A stretch of DNA of 64,000 bases from Nocardioides sp. Kera G14 (GTDB lineage: Bacteria; Actinomycetota; Actinomycetes; Propionibacteriales; Nocardioidaceae). The translations under genes were made by a program, and so were the position numbers. Positions 42,225 through 51,044 of the stretch are shown in pieces (position 1 is the stretch's first letter; every line of letters begins with the position of its first letter). The DNA is taken from positions 2,728,001 to 2,792,000 of the forward strand of contig NZ_CP085839.1 of NCBI RefSeq assembly GCF_020715565.1. The letters are read 5' to 3'. The notes under the pieces are model-generated. The model worked only from the letters and a program-made list of their open reading frames with translations, made no database searches and was not told where the DNA came from.

Positions 42225-43017
42225 AGGGGAAGGCCGGCTTCTCCTTGGCCAGGAACGCGCGCACGCCCTCGTTGAAGTCGGGGCCGGTGTAGATCTCGCG
42301 CAGGGCGGCGTCCTCGTCCTCCGGCGCACCCTCGAACTGGTCCACCAGCCGCGCGAGCTGGGTCTTGGTGTGGCCGATCGTCACGCCCGACATCACCTGC
42401 ACCGAGGCGATGATCGAGGCAACCTCCTCCTCGACAGCCGGCCCGACATAGGCCAGCGCACCCACCGCATAGGCACGGTCCGCACCCACCAGCCGGGCCG
42501 CGAGGAGCATCTCGCGCGTGAGGGCCTCGCCGAAGATCGCGGCGCAGCGGTAGAGCACGCCCGAGGAGAGCGCGTTGCCCAGCGTCCGACCGATCGGGTA
42601 CCCGAACCGCGAGGACGGCGTCGCGAGGCGCAGGTCGCAGTGCGTCGCGACGGCGAGACCGCCACCGACGCAGACACCGTCGATGACCGCGATCGAGACC
42701 TGAGGCAGCCGCTGGATCTTCGCAAAGAGTGCCTGGAGCCAGCCCTCGTACTCCACCGCATCCCGAGACAGGAAGTCCGAGATCTGGTTCCCGGCGGCGA
42801 AGGCGCGCCCACCGGCTCCGCGCAGCACCAGCACCTTGACGGACTCGTCGGCCGCGAGCGAGTCGCACAGGTCGTGCAGCCCCTGGTACATCGCGAAGCT
42901 GAACGCGTTCATCCGCGCCGGCGCGTTGAACGTCACCGTCACCACGCCGTCGGCGCGCTCGATGAGCAGCTCGTCGGTCACCTCGGCCACCTCAGGACTC
43001 CCAGACAGATCGGTCAC
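42214..43017 (-). CDS. Enoyl-CoA hydratase/isomerase family protein
   Basis: This 267-residue crotonase-fold protein has VTVTFNAPARMNAFSFAMY, VLRGAGGRAFAAGNQISDF (first oxyanion-hole strand), VAVIDGVCVGGGLAVATHCDLRLA (second oxyanion hole) and RFGYPIGRTLGNAL. The usual catalytic Glu positions of true enoyl-CoA hydratase are not clearly present, so an isomerase or other crotonase activity is possible. Its start overlaps the RibD-like reductase stop by 4 bp. Confidence 0.88.
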   Translation of the reverse strand: MTDLSGSPEVAEVTDELLIERADGVVTVTFNAPARMNAFSFAMYQGLHDLCDSLAADESVKVLVLRGAGGRAFAAGNQISDFLSRDAVEYEGWLQALFAKIQRLPQVSIAVIDGVCVGGGLAVATHCDLRLATPSSRFGYPIGRTLGNALSSGVLYRCAAIFGEALTREMLLAARLVGADRAYAVGALAYVGPAVEEEVASIIASVQVMSGVTIGHTKTQLARLVDQFEGAPEDEDAALREIYTGPDFNEGVRAFLAKEKPAFPSRG

Positions 43018-43613
43018 GGACGTGAGACTAGCCAGCGCGAGATCAACGTCGAGTCGACGTCCACCAGCGCATTCAGCTCCATCCGTACGTCGACCGGCTG
43101 GCCGGCCACGATCCGCGGGGCCTCCCCCGCCACGATCATCGGTGTGAAGGTCAGGCAGAGCTCATCGACGAGGCCGGCCCGCAACATCGAGCCCAGCAGG
43201 GTCGGTCCGCCCTCACAGAGCAGTCGCGTGAGCCCCTCTGCCCGCAGCCCCTCGACCATCCCCCGCAGAGCATCGAAGTCACCGCCGGGCACCAGCCGGA
43301 CCCCCGGACCGTCCACCAGGGTCGGAGGTAGCTCCCGGCCCACGACGATGAGCGGCTTGCCCGCCGGGTGGTAGCCCTCGGCCCGAGCCGTGCCAGCGCC
43401 GACGATGATCGCGTCGGCGCCCGCCCGCAGTTCGTGGAAGACGGCCTGGTCGGCCGGGTTGTTGATCGAGCCCGCTCGTCCATCAGACCCGGCGGCGGCT
43501 CCGTCGAGCGAGGAGACCATGTTGACCCGCAGCCACGGACCGTCGGGCCAGTCCCACGACGCCTCCCCCACCAGAGCCCGGATCCCCGAGAGAGCGGAAA
43601 GAGCGTCACTCAT
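43014..43613 (-). CDS. RibD C-terminal-like pyrimidine/dihydrofolate reductase family protein
   Basis: This is a 199-residue reductase-domain protein with PWLRVNMVSSLDGAAAG, DQAVFHELRAGADAIIVGAGTARAEGY, a phosphate-binding LLCEGGPTLLGSMLRAGLVDELCLTFTP and an NADPH-site IVVGREL. These are the motifs of the riboflavin-specific reductase domain of RibD and of stand-alone paralogues. No deaminase domain is present. Its role may be in flavin or pterin chemistry; folP lies two genes upstream in the same run. Confidence 0.85.
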   Translation of the reverse strand: MSDALSALSGIRALVGEASWDWPDGPWLRVNMVSSLDGAAAGSDGRAGSINNPADQAVFHELRAGADAIIVGAGTARAEGYHPAGKPLIVVGRELPPTLVDGPGVRLVPGGDFDALRGMVEGLRAEGLTRLLCEGGPTLLGSMLRAGLVDELCLTFTPMIVAGEAPRIVAGQPVDVRMELNALVDVDSTLISRWLVSRP

Positions 43614-44166
43614 CGTCGATCTCCCATCGCATCACCCAGTACTTCACGCCGTACGGATCGTCGTCGTAGTCGACCGACACCAACCGCGCCCCCTTCGCCA
43701 CCGGACCGGGGTCGGTCTCGACCGGCGCGAAGTCCGCCGGCCTCGGGCCGCACAGCAGGTCGGCCAGCTCGGGAAGCGCGGAGACATCCGCCCACAGCTC
43801 CTCGGCCAGCGCCACGTCGATCCGCCGCAGCTCCGACGGCGCCACCGTCAGCGCCTCACGCAGCCAGTCGTCGAACCCATGGGACCGCTCGTCCAGGTGC
43901 CCCGGCGCCTTCTCACTCCGCGTCGCCGACCCGTTCGCCACGACGACCACCCCGCCGAGTTCGGGGTCTCCTGCCACCGAATCCGGAGTTTCCTGCGCCT
44001 CGAGCAGGCCGGCCACGACGCCGTGCGAGTCACCCACCACGCGCGCACCCGAGCCGACCCACGCCAGCGCCGCGACGACAGCAGCCCGCAGGTCAGCCAC
44101 GGGATCCACCAAGGAAGCGAATTCAGCCTTCAGCGCCAGCACCCCCGGCACGAGCACGACTCTCAT
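43606..44166 (-). CDS. Uncharacterised protein, possibly extradiol-dioxygenase-like, with repeat insertion
   Basis: This 186-residue protein from ATG 44166 overlaps folP by 4 bp. MRVVLVPGVLALKAEFASLVDPVADLRAA and GARVVGDSHGVVAGLL weakly resemble the LigB-like class III extradiol dioxygenase fold found near nucleic-acid or folate genes in actinobacteria, but metal ligands cannot be confirmed. Residues ~57-72 (ETPDSVAGDPELGG) are encoded by two 22-bp mini-repeat units, the same element that interrupts hrpA. The 3' end overlaps the next gene by 8 bp. Confidence 0.6.
   Translation of the reverse strand: MRVVLVPGVLALKAEFASLVDPVADLRAAVVAALAWVGSGARVVGDSHGVVAGLLEAQETPDSVAGDPELGGVVVVANGSATRSEKAPGHLDERSHGFDDWLREALTVAPSELRRIDVALAEELWADVSALPELADLLCGPRPADFAPVETDPGPVAKGARLVSVDYDDDPYGVKYWVMRWEIDDE
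43952..43995 (-). repeat. 22-bp mini-repeat, two units inside a coding sequence
   Basis: Units 43952-43973 and 43974-43995. In coding orientation they read CAGGAAACTCCG + GATTCGGTGG and CAGGAGACCCCG + AACTCGGCGG. They encode ETPDSVAGDPELGG, nearly the same peptide as the hrpA insertion. Confidence 0.8.
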
Positions 44167-45023
44167 TGCAGCCCCCGGATCGCCCGGGCGGGAGCCCGAC
44201 GGCCGGCGATCGACCAGACCATGTCGACCGTCTCGCGGGTGGGCGCGACCTGGTGGACGCGGTAGATCTGCGCGCCGGCCAACGCGCACACAGCGGTAGC
44301 GGCAAGGGTGCCGGTGAGCCGAGAGCCGACCGGCAGATCGAGCGTCTCCCCCACGAAGTCCTTGTTCGACAGCGACACGAGCACCGGATAGCCCAGCCCG
44401 ACCATCTCCGAGAGCCGTCGCGTCACCTCCAACGAGTGGAAGGTGTTCTTCCCGAAGTCATGCGCCGGGTCGATCACGATCGACTCCGCGGACACGCCCG
44501 CCTCCAAGGCCCGCGACGCATAACCCATGACGTCAGCAACAACAGACGCCATCACGTCCGAATACTCCCGCCGATACGGCCGCGTCCGGACCGTCGCGCC
44601 GCCGGTGTGGGTGCAGACCAGCCCGACGTCCCGCGCAGCCGCCACGGAGACGAGCTCCGGGTCCGCGCCACCCCACGCATCGTTGATCACATCCGCCCCA
44701 GCAGCACAGACGGCATCAGCCACGCCGGCCCGCCAGGTGTCCACCGAGATCACCAGACCCGGGAACTCCGACCGCACCGCTGCCACGAAGTCCACGACCC
44801 GGGACCGTTCCTCCGCCTCCGAGATCACCGCGCCGGGCGCCGCCTTGATCCCGCCGATGTCGACGATCTCCGCGCCCTCGGCGACGACCTCCCGCACCCG
44901 CGACAGCGCCGCGGACTCGTCCCACGTCGCGCCCTTGTCGAAGAACGAGTCCGGCGTGCGGTTGACGATCGCCATCATCAGCGTCGCGTCCTCGGCGAAC
45001 GCATGCCGCCCCAGCCGCATCAT
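44163..45023 (-). CDS. folP: Dihydropteroate synthase family protein (FolP2-like)
   Basis: This is a 286-residue pterin-binding TIM barrel. MAIVNRTPDSFFDKG is the N-terminal pterin loop, followed by VDIGG, SVDTWRAGVADAVCAAGADVINDAWGG, HTGG, DPAHDFGKN and the loop VLVSLSNKDFVG. The dihydropteroate-synthase motif DIGGxSTRPG is altered to DIGGIKAAPG, as in the mycobacterial FolP2 paralogue, which sits next to gpgS just as here and lacks normal synthase activity. So its reaction may not be folate synthesis. A true folP is expected elsewhere. Confidence 0.85.
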   Translation of the reverse strand: MMRLGRHAFAEDATLMMAIVNRTPDSFFDKGATWDESAALSRVREVVAEGAEIVDIGGIKAAPGAVISEAEERSRVVDFVAAVRSEFPGLVISVDTWRAGVADAVCAAGADVINDAWGGADPELVSVAAARDVGLVCTHTGGATVRTRPYRREYSDVMASVVADVMGYASRALEAGVSAESIVIDPAHDFGKNTFHSLEVTRRLSEMVGLGYPVLVSLSNKDFVGETLDLPVGSRLTGTLAATAVCALAGAQIYRVHQVAPTRETVDMVWSIAGRRAPARAIRGLQ

Positions 45024-45946
45024 GGTTCGACCCTACTGACCGAGTTCGCCGGTAGCCGCTCATGCGTCAGTACGTCGCGCACGACCGCCTCGATCTCACC
45101 GGACTCGACGCGCCGCCACTGAACGAGGTCGACCCGGCTTTCTTCGGAGGGCGAAGAAAACCGAGCCGACCTCGCCGCCATAGCCGCCATGAGCTGGGCC
45201 GACATCACACCCAGATCCAACAGGGGCTGGTGACTGTGACTCCGCTCCCCCAGATCAACCTGCGCAATTGCCTCAACGCCACGGGACTCAAGTGTGTCGA
45301 TCAGCGCCGCGATCTCGACGGCATAGCCCACCGGCACCGACAGCTCCTCGAAGAGCGAGCGGTGTACGGCCCACTCCCCCGCCAGCGGCTGGACCAGACC
45401 GGCAAGCTCCGGCCACCACAACGACAAAGCGGGCCGGGCGACGAGCTCGGTGACGCGGCCGCCGTCCAGCGGGCCGTGCTCCCCCGGCCGCTCGTAGAAC
45501 CCCTTGACCAGCTCACAGGACGGAGAGGACAACAGCGGCCCGAGCAGGCCGGGGATGAAGTGGGTGTCCCACTCGACCAGGTCGGCGTCCATGAAGACGA
45601 TGACGTCCCCCGAGGTGACGAAGAGCGACTTCCACATCGCCTCGCCCTTGCCGGGGAAGGAGCCGAGGTCCGGCCGCACCGCAGCAGAGGAGAAGACGGA
45701 AGCGCCGGCCGACGCAGCCACGGCCGCCGTGGCATCGGAGGAGTCGGAGTCGATCACGACCACCTCGTCGATCAGGTCGACGGTCGACATCAGCGCAGCG
45801 CGCACCCGTGAGACCACCGAGCCCACCGTGGCGGCCTCGTTGCGGGCAGGCACGACCAGTGACACCGACGTACCCGACGACCGCTTCAGCTCGACCAGCG
45901 CGGAGAGCGACCAGTCGCTCCACCGATAGGTCGCGATCCCGGTCAC
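45020..45946 (-). CDS. gpgS: Glucosyl-3-phosphoglycerate synthase
   Basis: This is a ~308-residue GT-A glycosyltransferase. VSLVVPARNEAATVG is the nucleotide-binding start, VVIDSDSSDAT follows, SFPGKGEAMWKSL is characteristic of GpgS, MDADLVEW contains the DxD-type metal site, and ELVKGFYERP and GGRVTELVARP are conserved with mycobacterial GpgS. It transfers glucose from an NDP-glucose to 3-phosphoglycerate, the first step to glucosylglycerate and methylglucose lipopolysaccharide. I prefer GTG 45946, 7 nt after TAACTT; a TTG at 45955 would fall inside the promoter region. Confidence 0.92.
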   Translation of the reverse strand: MTGIATYRWSDWSLSALVELKRSSGTSVSLVVPARNEAATVGSVVSRVRAALMSTVDLIDEVVVIDSDSSDATAAVAASAGASVFSSAAVRPDLGSFPGKGEAMWKSLFVTSGDVIVFMDADLVEWDTHFIPGLLGPLLSSPSCELVKGFYERPGEHGPLDGGRVTELVARPALSLWWPELAGLVQPLAGEWAVHRSLFEELSVPVGYAVEIAALIDTLESRGVEAIAQVDLGERSHSHQPLLDLGVMSAQLMAAMAARSARFSSPSEESRVDLVQWRRVESGEIEAVVRDVLTHERLPANSVSRVEP

Positions 45947-45969
45947 GCCGGACAAGTTAGCCTGCCCCC
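45947..45969. promoter_or_regulatory. Bidirectional leaderless promoter gpgS/galE
   Basis: Only 23 bp separate the divergent starts. Plus strand: TAGCCT (45958-45963), 6 nt, then ATG of galE. Minus strand: TAACTT (45959-45954), 7 nt, then GTG of gpgS. The two -10 hexamers share the TA at 45958-45959, so polymerases going opposite ways would use one melted region. Confidence 0.65.
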
Positions 45970-46941
45970 ATGACGTGGTTGGTGACAGGCGGAGCGGGCT
46001 ACATCGGGTCGCACGTGGTGAAGGCGCTCGTCGACACCGGCGACGACGCGCTCACGCCGGTCGTCGTCGACGACCTCAGCTCCGGCCACGCGGAGTTCGT
46101 CCCGGCCGGTGTCGAGCTGGTCAACGCCAGCATCCTCGACCTCGGGACGATGATCGACACCCTCAAGCGCCACGAGGTCACCGGGGTCATCCACCTTGCC
46201 GGCTTCAAGTACGCCGGCGTCTCGGTCGAGCGCCCGCTGCACACCTACGCGCAGAACGTCCAGGGCACCGCCACCCTCCTCGAGGCCATGGGCGAGACCG
46301 GCGTCGACCGGATGGTCTTCTCCAGCAGCGCCGCGACCTTCGGCACCCCCGACGTCGACCTGGTCACCGAGACGACGCCGACCAGCCCGGAGAGCCCGTA
46401 CGGCGAGAGCAAACTGATCGGCGAGTGGCTGCTCCGCGACGTGGCCAAGGCGCGCCCCGGCTTCACGCACACGAGCCTGCGTTACTTCAACGTCGTCGGT
46501 TCGGGTGGTGAGGGCCTCTACGACTCGAGCCCGCACAACCTCTTCCCGCTGATCTTCCGCGCTCTTGCCGAGGGCAGAACCCCGCGGATCAACGGCGACG
46601 ACTACGCGACGCCCGACGGCACCTGCGTGCGTGACTACGTCCACGTCAGCGACCTGGCCCACAGCCATGTCGTCGCCGCCCGGCGGCTGGCACAGGGTGA
46701 CCAGCTCGAGGCCGTCTACAACCTCGGCTCGGGCGACGGTGTCTCCGTCCGCCAGATCATGGATGCGGTCCGTGAGGTCACCGGCATCGACTTCACGCCC
46801 GAGGTCGGACCGCGCCGTCCCGGCGACCCCGCTCGGATTGTCGCCACCGGCGAGCTCGCCCGGCGCGACCTGGACTGGGCCATGCGGCACTCGCTCTCCG
46901 ACATGGTCGCCTCCGCCTGGGCGTCGGCACCGAAGGGCTGA
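45970..46941 (+). CDS. galE: UDP-glucose 4-epimerase
   Basis: This 323-residue extended SDR has WLVTGGAGYIGSHVVKAL (NAD site), HLAGFKYAGVSVERPLHTYAQN, a catalytic Ser in FSSSAATFG and Tyr-x3-Lys in YGESK, then LRYFNVVG and the typical RDYVHVSDLA. It interconverts UDP-glucose and UDP-galactose. It opens the polysaccharide region; the product could supply UDP-galactose to the glycan. Confidence 0.92.
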   Translation: MTWLVTGGAGYIGSHVVKALVDTGDDALTPVVVDDLSSGHAEFVPAGVELVNASILDLGTMIDTLKRHEVTGVIHLAGFKYAGVSVERPLHTYAQNVQGTATLLEAMGETGVDRMVFSSSAATFGTPDVDLVTETTPTSPESPYGESKLIGEWLLRDVAKARPGFTHTSLRYFNVVGSGGEGLYDSSPHNLFPLIFRALAEGRTPRINGDDYATPDGTCVRDYVHVSDLAHSHVVAARRLAQGDQLEAVYNLGSGDGVSVRQIMDAVREVTGIDFTPEVGPRRPGDPARIVATGELARRDLDWAMRHSLSDMVASAWASAPKG

Positions 46942-47135
46942 GCTACCCTCCGTTCAGACACAGGGCGTGACCAGGAAACTGACACGTCGTTATACCGATG
47001 CTGCTCGGGGGCACTGTGAGTTAGGTCCTAGGGCGGGACTTTTTTCCCTGAGGAAATCTCAGGGAGACATGTCGCTGCCTACAGTGAGACTCGGCGCCCT
47101 GGATGCGGGCTGCCGGACAAGTCGAGGGAGCACAC
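46942..47135 (+). promoter_or_regulatory. Leader region of the polyprenyl-phosphate sugar transferase gene
   Basis: This 194-bp gap contains CTGACACGTCGTTATACC (possible promoter around 46980-46995), six T at 47040-47045, then an 8-bp hairpin TCCCTGAG/CTCAGGGA (47045-47052 and 47058-47065). The T-run precedes the hairpin, so this is not an intrinsic terminator on the plus strand. It could be a regulatory leader. Confidence 0.4.
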
Positions 47136-48593
47136 GTGACGATTCTGTCGGAGCGCAGAAGCCATCTGGTGGCGAGCGCGCCGAGCCGCGCGCTGCAGGC
47201 GCTTCCGGCGACGGCCTTCGTCATGGATACCGGGTTGATCCTGGTTTCAACTATCGTCGCGGTGGTCGGCCGCGCGAAGCTGGACCTCTTCCACGACCCT
47301 CACAACATCGCTCACGATGCCAACGTCGTCGCCCCATTCCTCGCGCTGGGCTGGTTGCTGATGCTCGGCGCCATGGGCAGCTACCGGCGTTCCGTCTTCG
47401 GTGAGGGGACCGACGAGTTCAAGCGCGTGCTCAACGCCTCCCTCTTCGCCGCCGCGCTGGTGGGCGTGGGCTGCTACCTGATGAAGTTCTCCCTCTCTCG
47501 CGGCTTCTTCCTGCTCGCCTTCATCGTCGGCACTGTCCTCCTCCTCGTCGGCAGGTTCCTCCTCCGGCGGGCACTGCACGCCGCGCGAGTCCGCGGCTCC
47601 CTCCTGCAGCGGGCTGTGATCGCCGGTGGTCGTGCGCAGATCGATGACGTTGCCAACGTGCTCCGGCGTGAGAAGTGGCTCGGCTACCACCTGGTCGGAG
47701 CGCTGGTCTCCGGCGGCGTCGCCGGAACGGAGACCGCCTCCGGCATCCCGATCCTCGGTGACGCCGACAGCCACGACGACGTCACCGGCCTGGACGACGT
47801 CGACGTCATCTTCTTCACAGGAGGCTCACAGCGCTCCGCAGCCGACCTGCGCAAGATCGTCTGGGAGCTCGAGAGCCACGACACCCAGCTCGTCATGGCC
47901 CCGGCGATGACCGACTTCGCGGCCGAGCGCGTCCGCACGCGTCCCGTCGGCGGCCTCCCGATGATCCACATGGAGTCGCCGCGCTACGAGTTCGCCGGCC
48001 GCTGGGCCAAGCGCACCTTCGACCTGATGGGCTCCGGCGTGCTGATCCTGATGTGCGCGCCGATCCTGATCTACGCCGCGCTGGCTGTGAAGCTCCACGA
48101 CCGCGGTCCCGTCTTCTTCCGACAGACCCGGGTCGGTAAGGACGCCAAGGAGTTCGGTTGCTTCAAGTTCCGGACCATGGTCGTGAACGCTGAGTCCCTG
48201 GTCGCAAAACTCCAGGAGGAGCAGGGCGTCGACGCACTGCTCTTCAAGATGAGGAACGACCCGCGCATCACGCGCCCGGGCCGCTGGCTCCGTCGCTTCT
48301 CGATCGACGAGCTCCCGCAGCTCTTCAACGTCTTCCTCGGTGACATGAGCCTCGTCGGCCCTCGGCCACAGGTCCCCCGCGAGGTCGCCCTGTACGACGA
48401 CGCCCTCCGCCGTCGCCTGCACGTCCGTCCGGGCATGACGGGCCTCTGGCAGGTCTCGGGTCGCAACGACCTCTCCGTCGAGGAATCGGTCCGTCTCGAC
48501 CTCTACTACGTCGACAACTGGTCGATGACGCAGGACCTCTCGATCTTGGCGCGCACCGTCGGCGCTGTCGTCGGCTCCAAGGGCGCTTACTGA
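47136..48593 (+). CDS. Polyprenyl-phosphate sugar-phosphate transferase (WbaP/WcaJ type)
   Basis: This ~485-residue protein starts at GTG 47136, preceded by GAGGGAG. The N-terminal half has four to five membrane spans (FVMDTGLILVSTIVAVVG, VAPFLALGWLLMLGAMG, ASLFAAALVGVGCYL, FFLLAFIVGTVLLLVG) and a CoA-binding-like cytoplasmic domain. The C-terminal catalytic domain is KRTFDLMGSGVLILM, PVFFRQTRVGKDAKEFGCFKFRTM, FSIDELPQLFNVFLGDMSLVGPRPQ and RPGMTGLWQVSGR. It starts repeat-unit assembly by moving a hexose-1-phosphate onto undecaprenyl phosphate. Confidence 0.93.
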   Translation: MTILSERRSHLVASAPSRALQALPATAFVMDTGLILVSTIVAVVGRAKLDLFHDPHNIAHDANVVAPFLALGWLLMLGAMGSYRRSVFGEGTDEFKRVLNASLFAAALVGVGCYLMKFSLSRGFFLLAFIVGTVLLLVGRFLLRRALHAARVRGSLLQRAVIAGGRAQIDDVANVLRREKWLGYHLVGALVSGGVAGTETASGIPILGDADSHDDVTGLDDVDVIFFTGGSQRSAADLRKIVWELESHDTQLVMAPAMTDFAAERVRTRPVGGLPMIHMESPRYEFAGRWAKRTFDLMGSGVLILMCAPILIYAALAVKLHDRGPVFFRQTRVGKDAKEFGCFKFRTMVVNAESLVAKLQEEQGVDALLFKMRNDPRITRPGRWLRRFSIDELPQLFNVFLGDMSLVGPRPQVPREVALYDDALRRRLHVRPGMTGLWQVSGRNDLSVEESVRLDLYYVDNWSMTQDLSILARTVGAVVGSKGAY

Positions 48594-49996
48594 CCGAGGT
48601 AGGCGCGCAGCGCCCCGAGTTGGTCGTCCGGCTGGAATCCGATCGCCTTGATCTTCGACAGGTCGAGCGTCGACTGGAGCGGACGCGGGCTGACCGGCTT
48701 GCCCTCCGCCAAGGGGCCTGCGAAGTACTCCTCGGTACTTACACCGATCACGTCGTCGCGGTCACGGCCGAGCAAAGCGAACACCTCGGCGGCGATCTCC
48801 CGCCACGACATCGGTTCGCCGTCGTTGGTGACGTTGTAGGTGCCGAACTCGGCCCCCGAGGTCACCAGGTGCCGGATCGCATCCGCCAGCGTCGAGGCGA
48901 AGGTGAGGCGCCCGATCTGGTCGGAGACGACAGATGGCGAGACGCCGTTGCCCGCGAGCGTCTGCATCGTGCGGACGAAGTTCTTCCCCTCACCGATCAC
49001 CCACGACGTGCGCAGGATGTAGTGGCGCGGAGTCGTCGCGACGGCAATGTCGCCAGCGGCCTTGGACTGCCCGTAGACCCCGAGAGGCGACAAGCGCTCA
49101 TCCTCGGTGTGGGACGCCGCGGTGCCGTCGAACACGTAGTCGCTCGAGACGTGGACCAGGGTGAGGCGGTGCTCGGTCGCCGCCCGAGCGAGCAGGGCCG
49201 GCGCGACGGCGTTGGCGGCCCACGAGGTCGCGCGTCCCTCCGGCGTCTCGGCGAGGTCGACCGCGGTGAACGCCGCCGCGTTCAGGACGACCTCGTAGTC
49301 ACTCCACGGCCACGCCTCGACAGCGGCGGCCGAGGAGATGTCCAACTCGTCCAGATCGACCTGCTCAGCCTCAGGGAAGACGACAGCGAGGGCACGGCCG
49401 AGCTGGCCCTTGGCACCGATGATGAGGGTCTTCTTCGGCTTCATCGGCGTGACGTCGCCCAGCAGCGGGTTGTTGCGGTCCTTCTCCGAGATCTCCACCT
49501 CGTCCGAGTCCAGCGGGATCGGCCACGGGATGGCCGCGGTCGGGTCGGCGAGGTTGAGCGCGGGGTACGCCGGCCCGGGCTGCCAGTGGTCGTTGACCAG
49601 GTAGGAGTAGACGGTGTTGTCCTCGAGCGCCTGGTAGGAGTTGCCGACACCGCGGGGCACGAAGACGGCGGTCTCGGGACCGATTTCGATAGAGAACGTC
49701 TGCCTGAAGGAGTCACCCTCACGCATGTCGACCCACGCGGCGAAGACGCGCCCGAAGGCCACGGAGACGAACTTGTCCCACGGCTCGGTGTGAATGCCGC
49801 GGGTCGCCCCGCGCGAGGCGTTGAACGACATGTTGTTCTGCACCGGCCCGAAGTCCGGCAGGCCCAGCGCCGTCATCTTCGCGCGCTGCCAGTTCTCCTT
49901 GAACCAGCCGCGGGCGTCGCCATGGACGGGCAGCGTGACGACAAGAAGGCCCGGAATCGGCGTCGTGTCGATCTTCACTTCGTTGGTCGAGTTCAT
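48587..49996 (-). CDS. Fused dTDP-4-dehydrorhamnose 3,5-epimerase / reductase (RmlC-RmlD)
   Basis: A 469-residue fusion. Residues ~1-195 are an RmlC cupin (GDARGWFKENWQR, RGATRGIHTEPWDKFVSVAFG with the catalytic His, PRGVGNSYQAL). Residues ~205-469 are an RmlD-type SDR (TLIIGAKGQLGRAL, NAAAFTAVDLAE, VSSDYVFDG, YGQSKAAGD, LRTSWVIGEG). Together they perform the last two steps to dTDP-L-rhamnose. Such fusions are known in actinobacteria. The gene ends by overlapping the convergent sugar transferase by 7 bp and follows rmlB after 7 bp. Confidence 0.92.
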   Translation of the reverse strand: MNSTNEVKIDTTPIPGLLVVTLPVHGDARGWFKENWQRAKMTALGLPDFGPVQNNMSFNASRGATRGIHTEPWDKFVSVAFGRVFAAWVDMREGDSFRQTFSIEIGPETAVFVPRGVGNSYQALEDNTVYSYLVNDHWQPGPAYPALNLADPTAAIPWPIPLDSDEVEISEKDRNNPLLGDVTPMKPKKTLIIGAKGQLGRALAVVFPEAEQVDLDELDISSAAAVEAWPWSDYEVVLNAAAFTAVDLAETPEGRATSWAANAVAPALLARAATEHRLTLVHVSSDYVFDGTAASHTEDERLSPLGVYGQSKAAGDIAVATTPRHYILRTSWVIGEGKNFVRTMQTLAGNGVSPSVVSDQIGRLTFASTLADAIRHLVTSGAEFGTYNVTNDGEPMSWREIAAEVFALLGRDRDDVIGVSTEEYFAGPLAEGKPVSPRPLQSTLDLSKIKAIGFQPDDQLGALRAYLGQ

Positions 49997-50003
49997 CGAG
50001 GCC

Positions 50004-51044
<1,041 letters not shown>

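Noticed and set aside
45947..45955. TTG at 45955 as start of gpgS
   Set aside because: It would place the start codon inside the likely -10 and extend the protein past its family N-terminus; GTG 45946 fits better.
46941..47000. Cyclic-di-GMP riboswitch suggested by ACAGGGC and GAAAC
   Set aside because: The remaining conserved core and the paired stems of the GEMM class are missing.
47040..47065. Intrinsic terminator at the T-run and hairpin before the sugar transferase
   Set aside because: The T-run precedes the hairpin on the plus strand, and on the minus strand the stem is followed by A, not T, so neither strand fits an intrinsic terminator.
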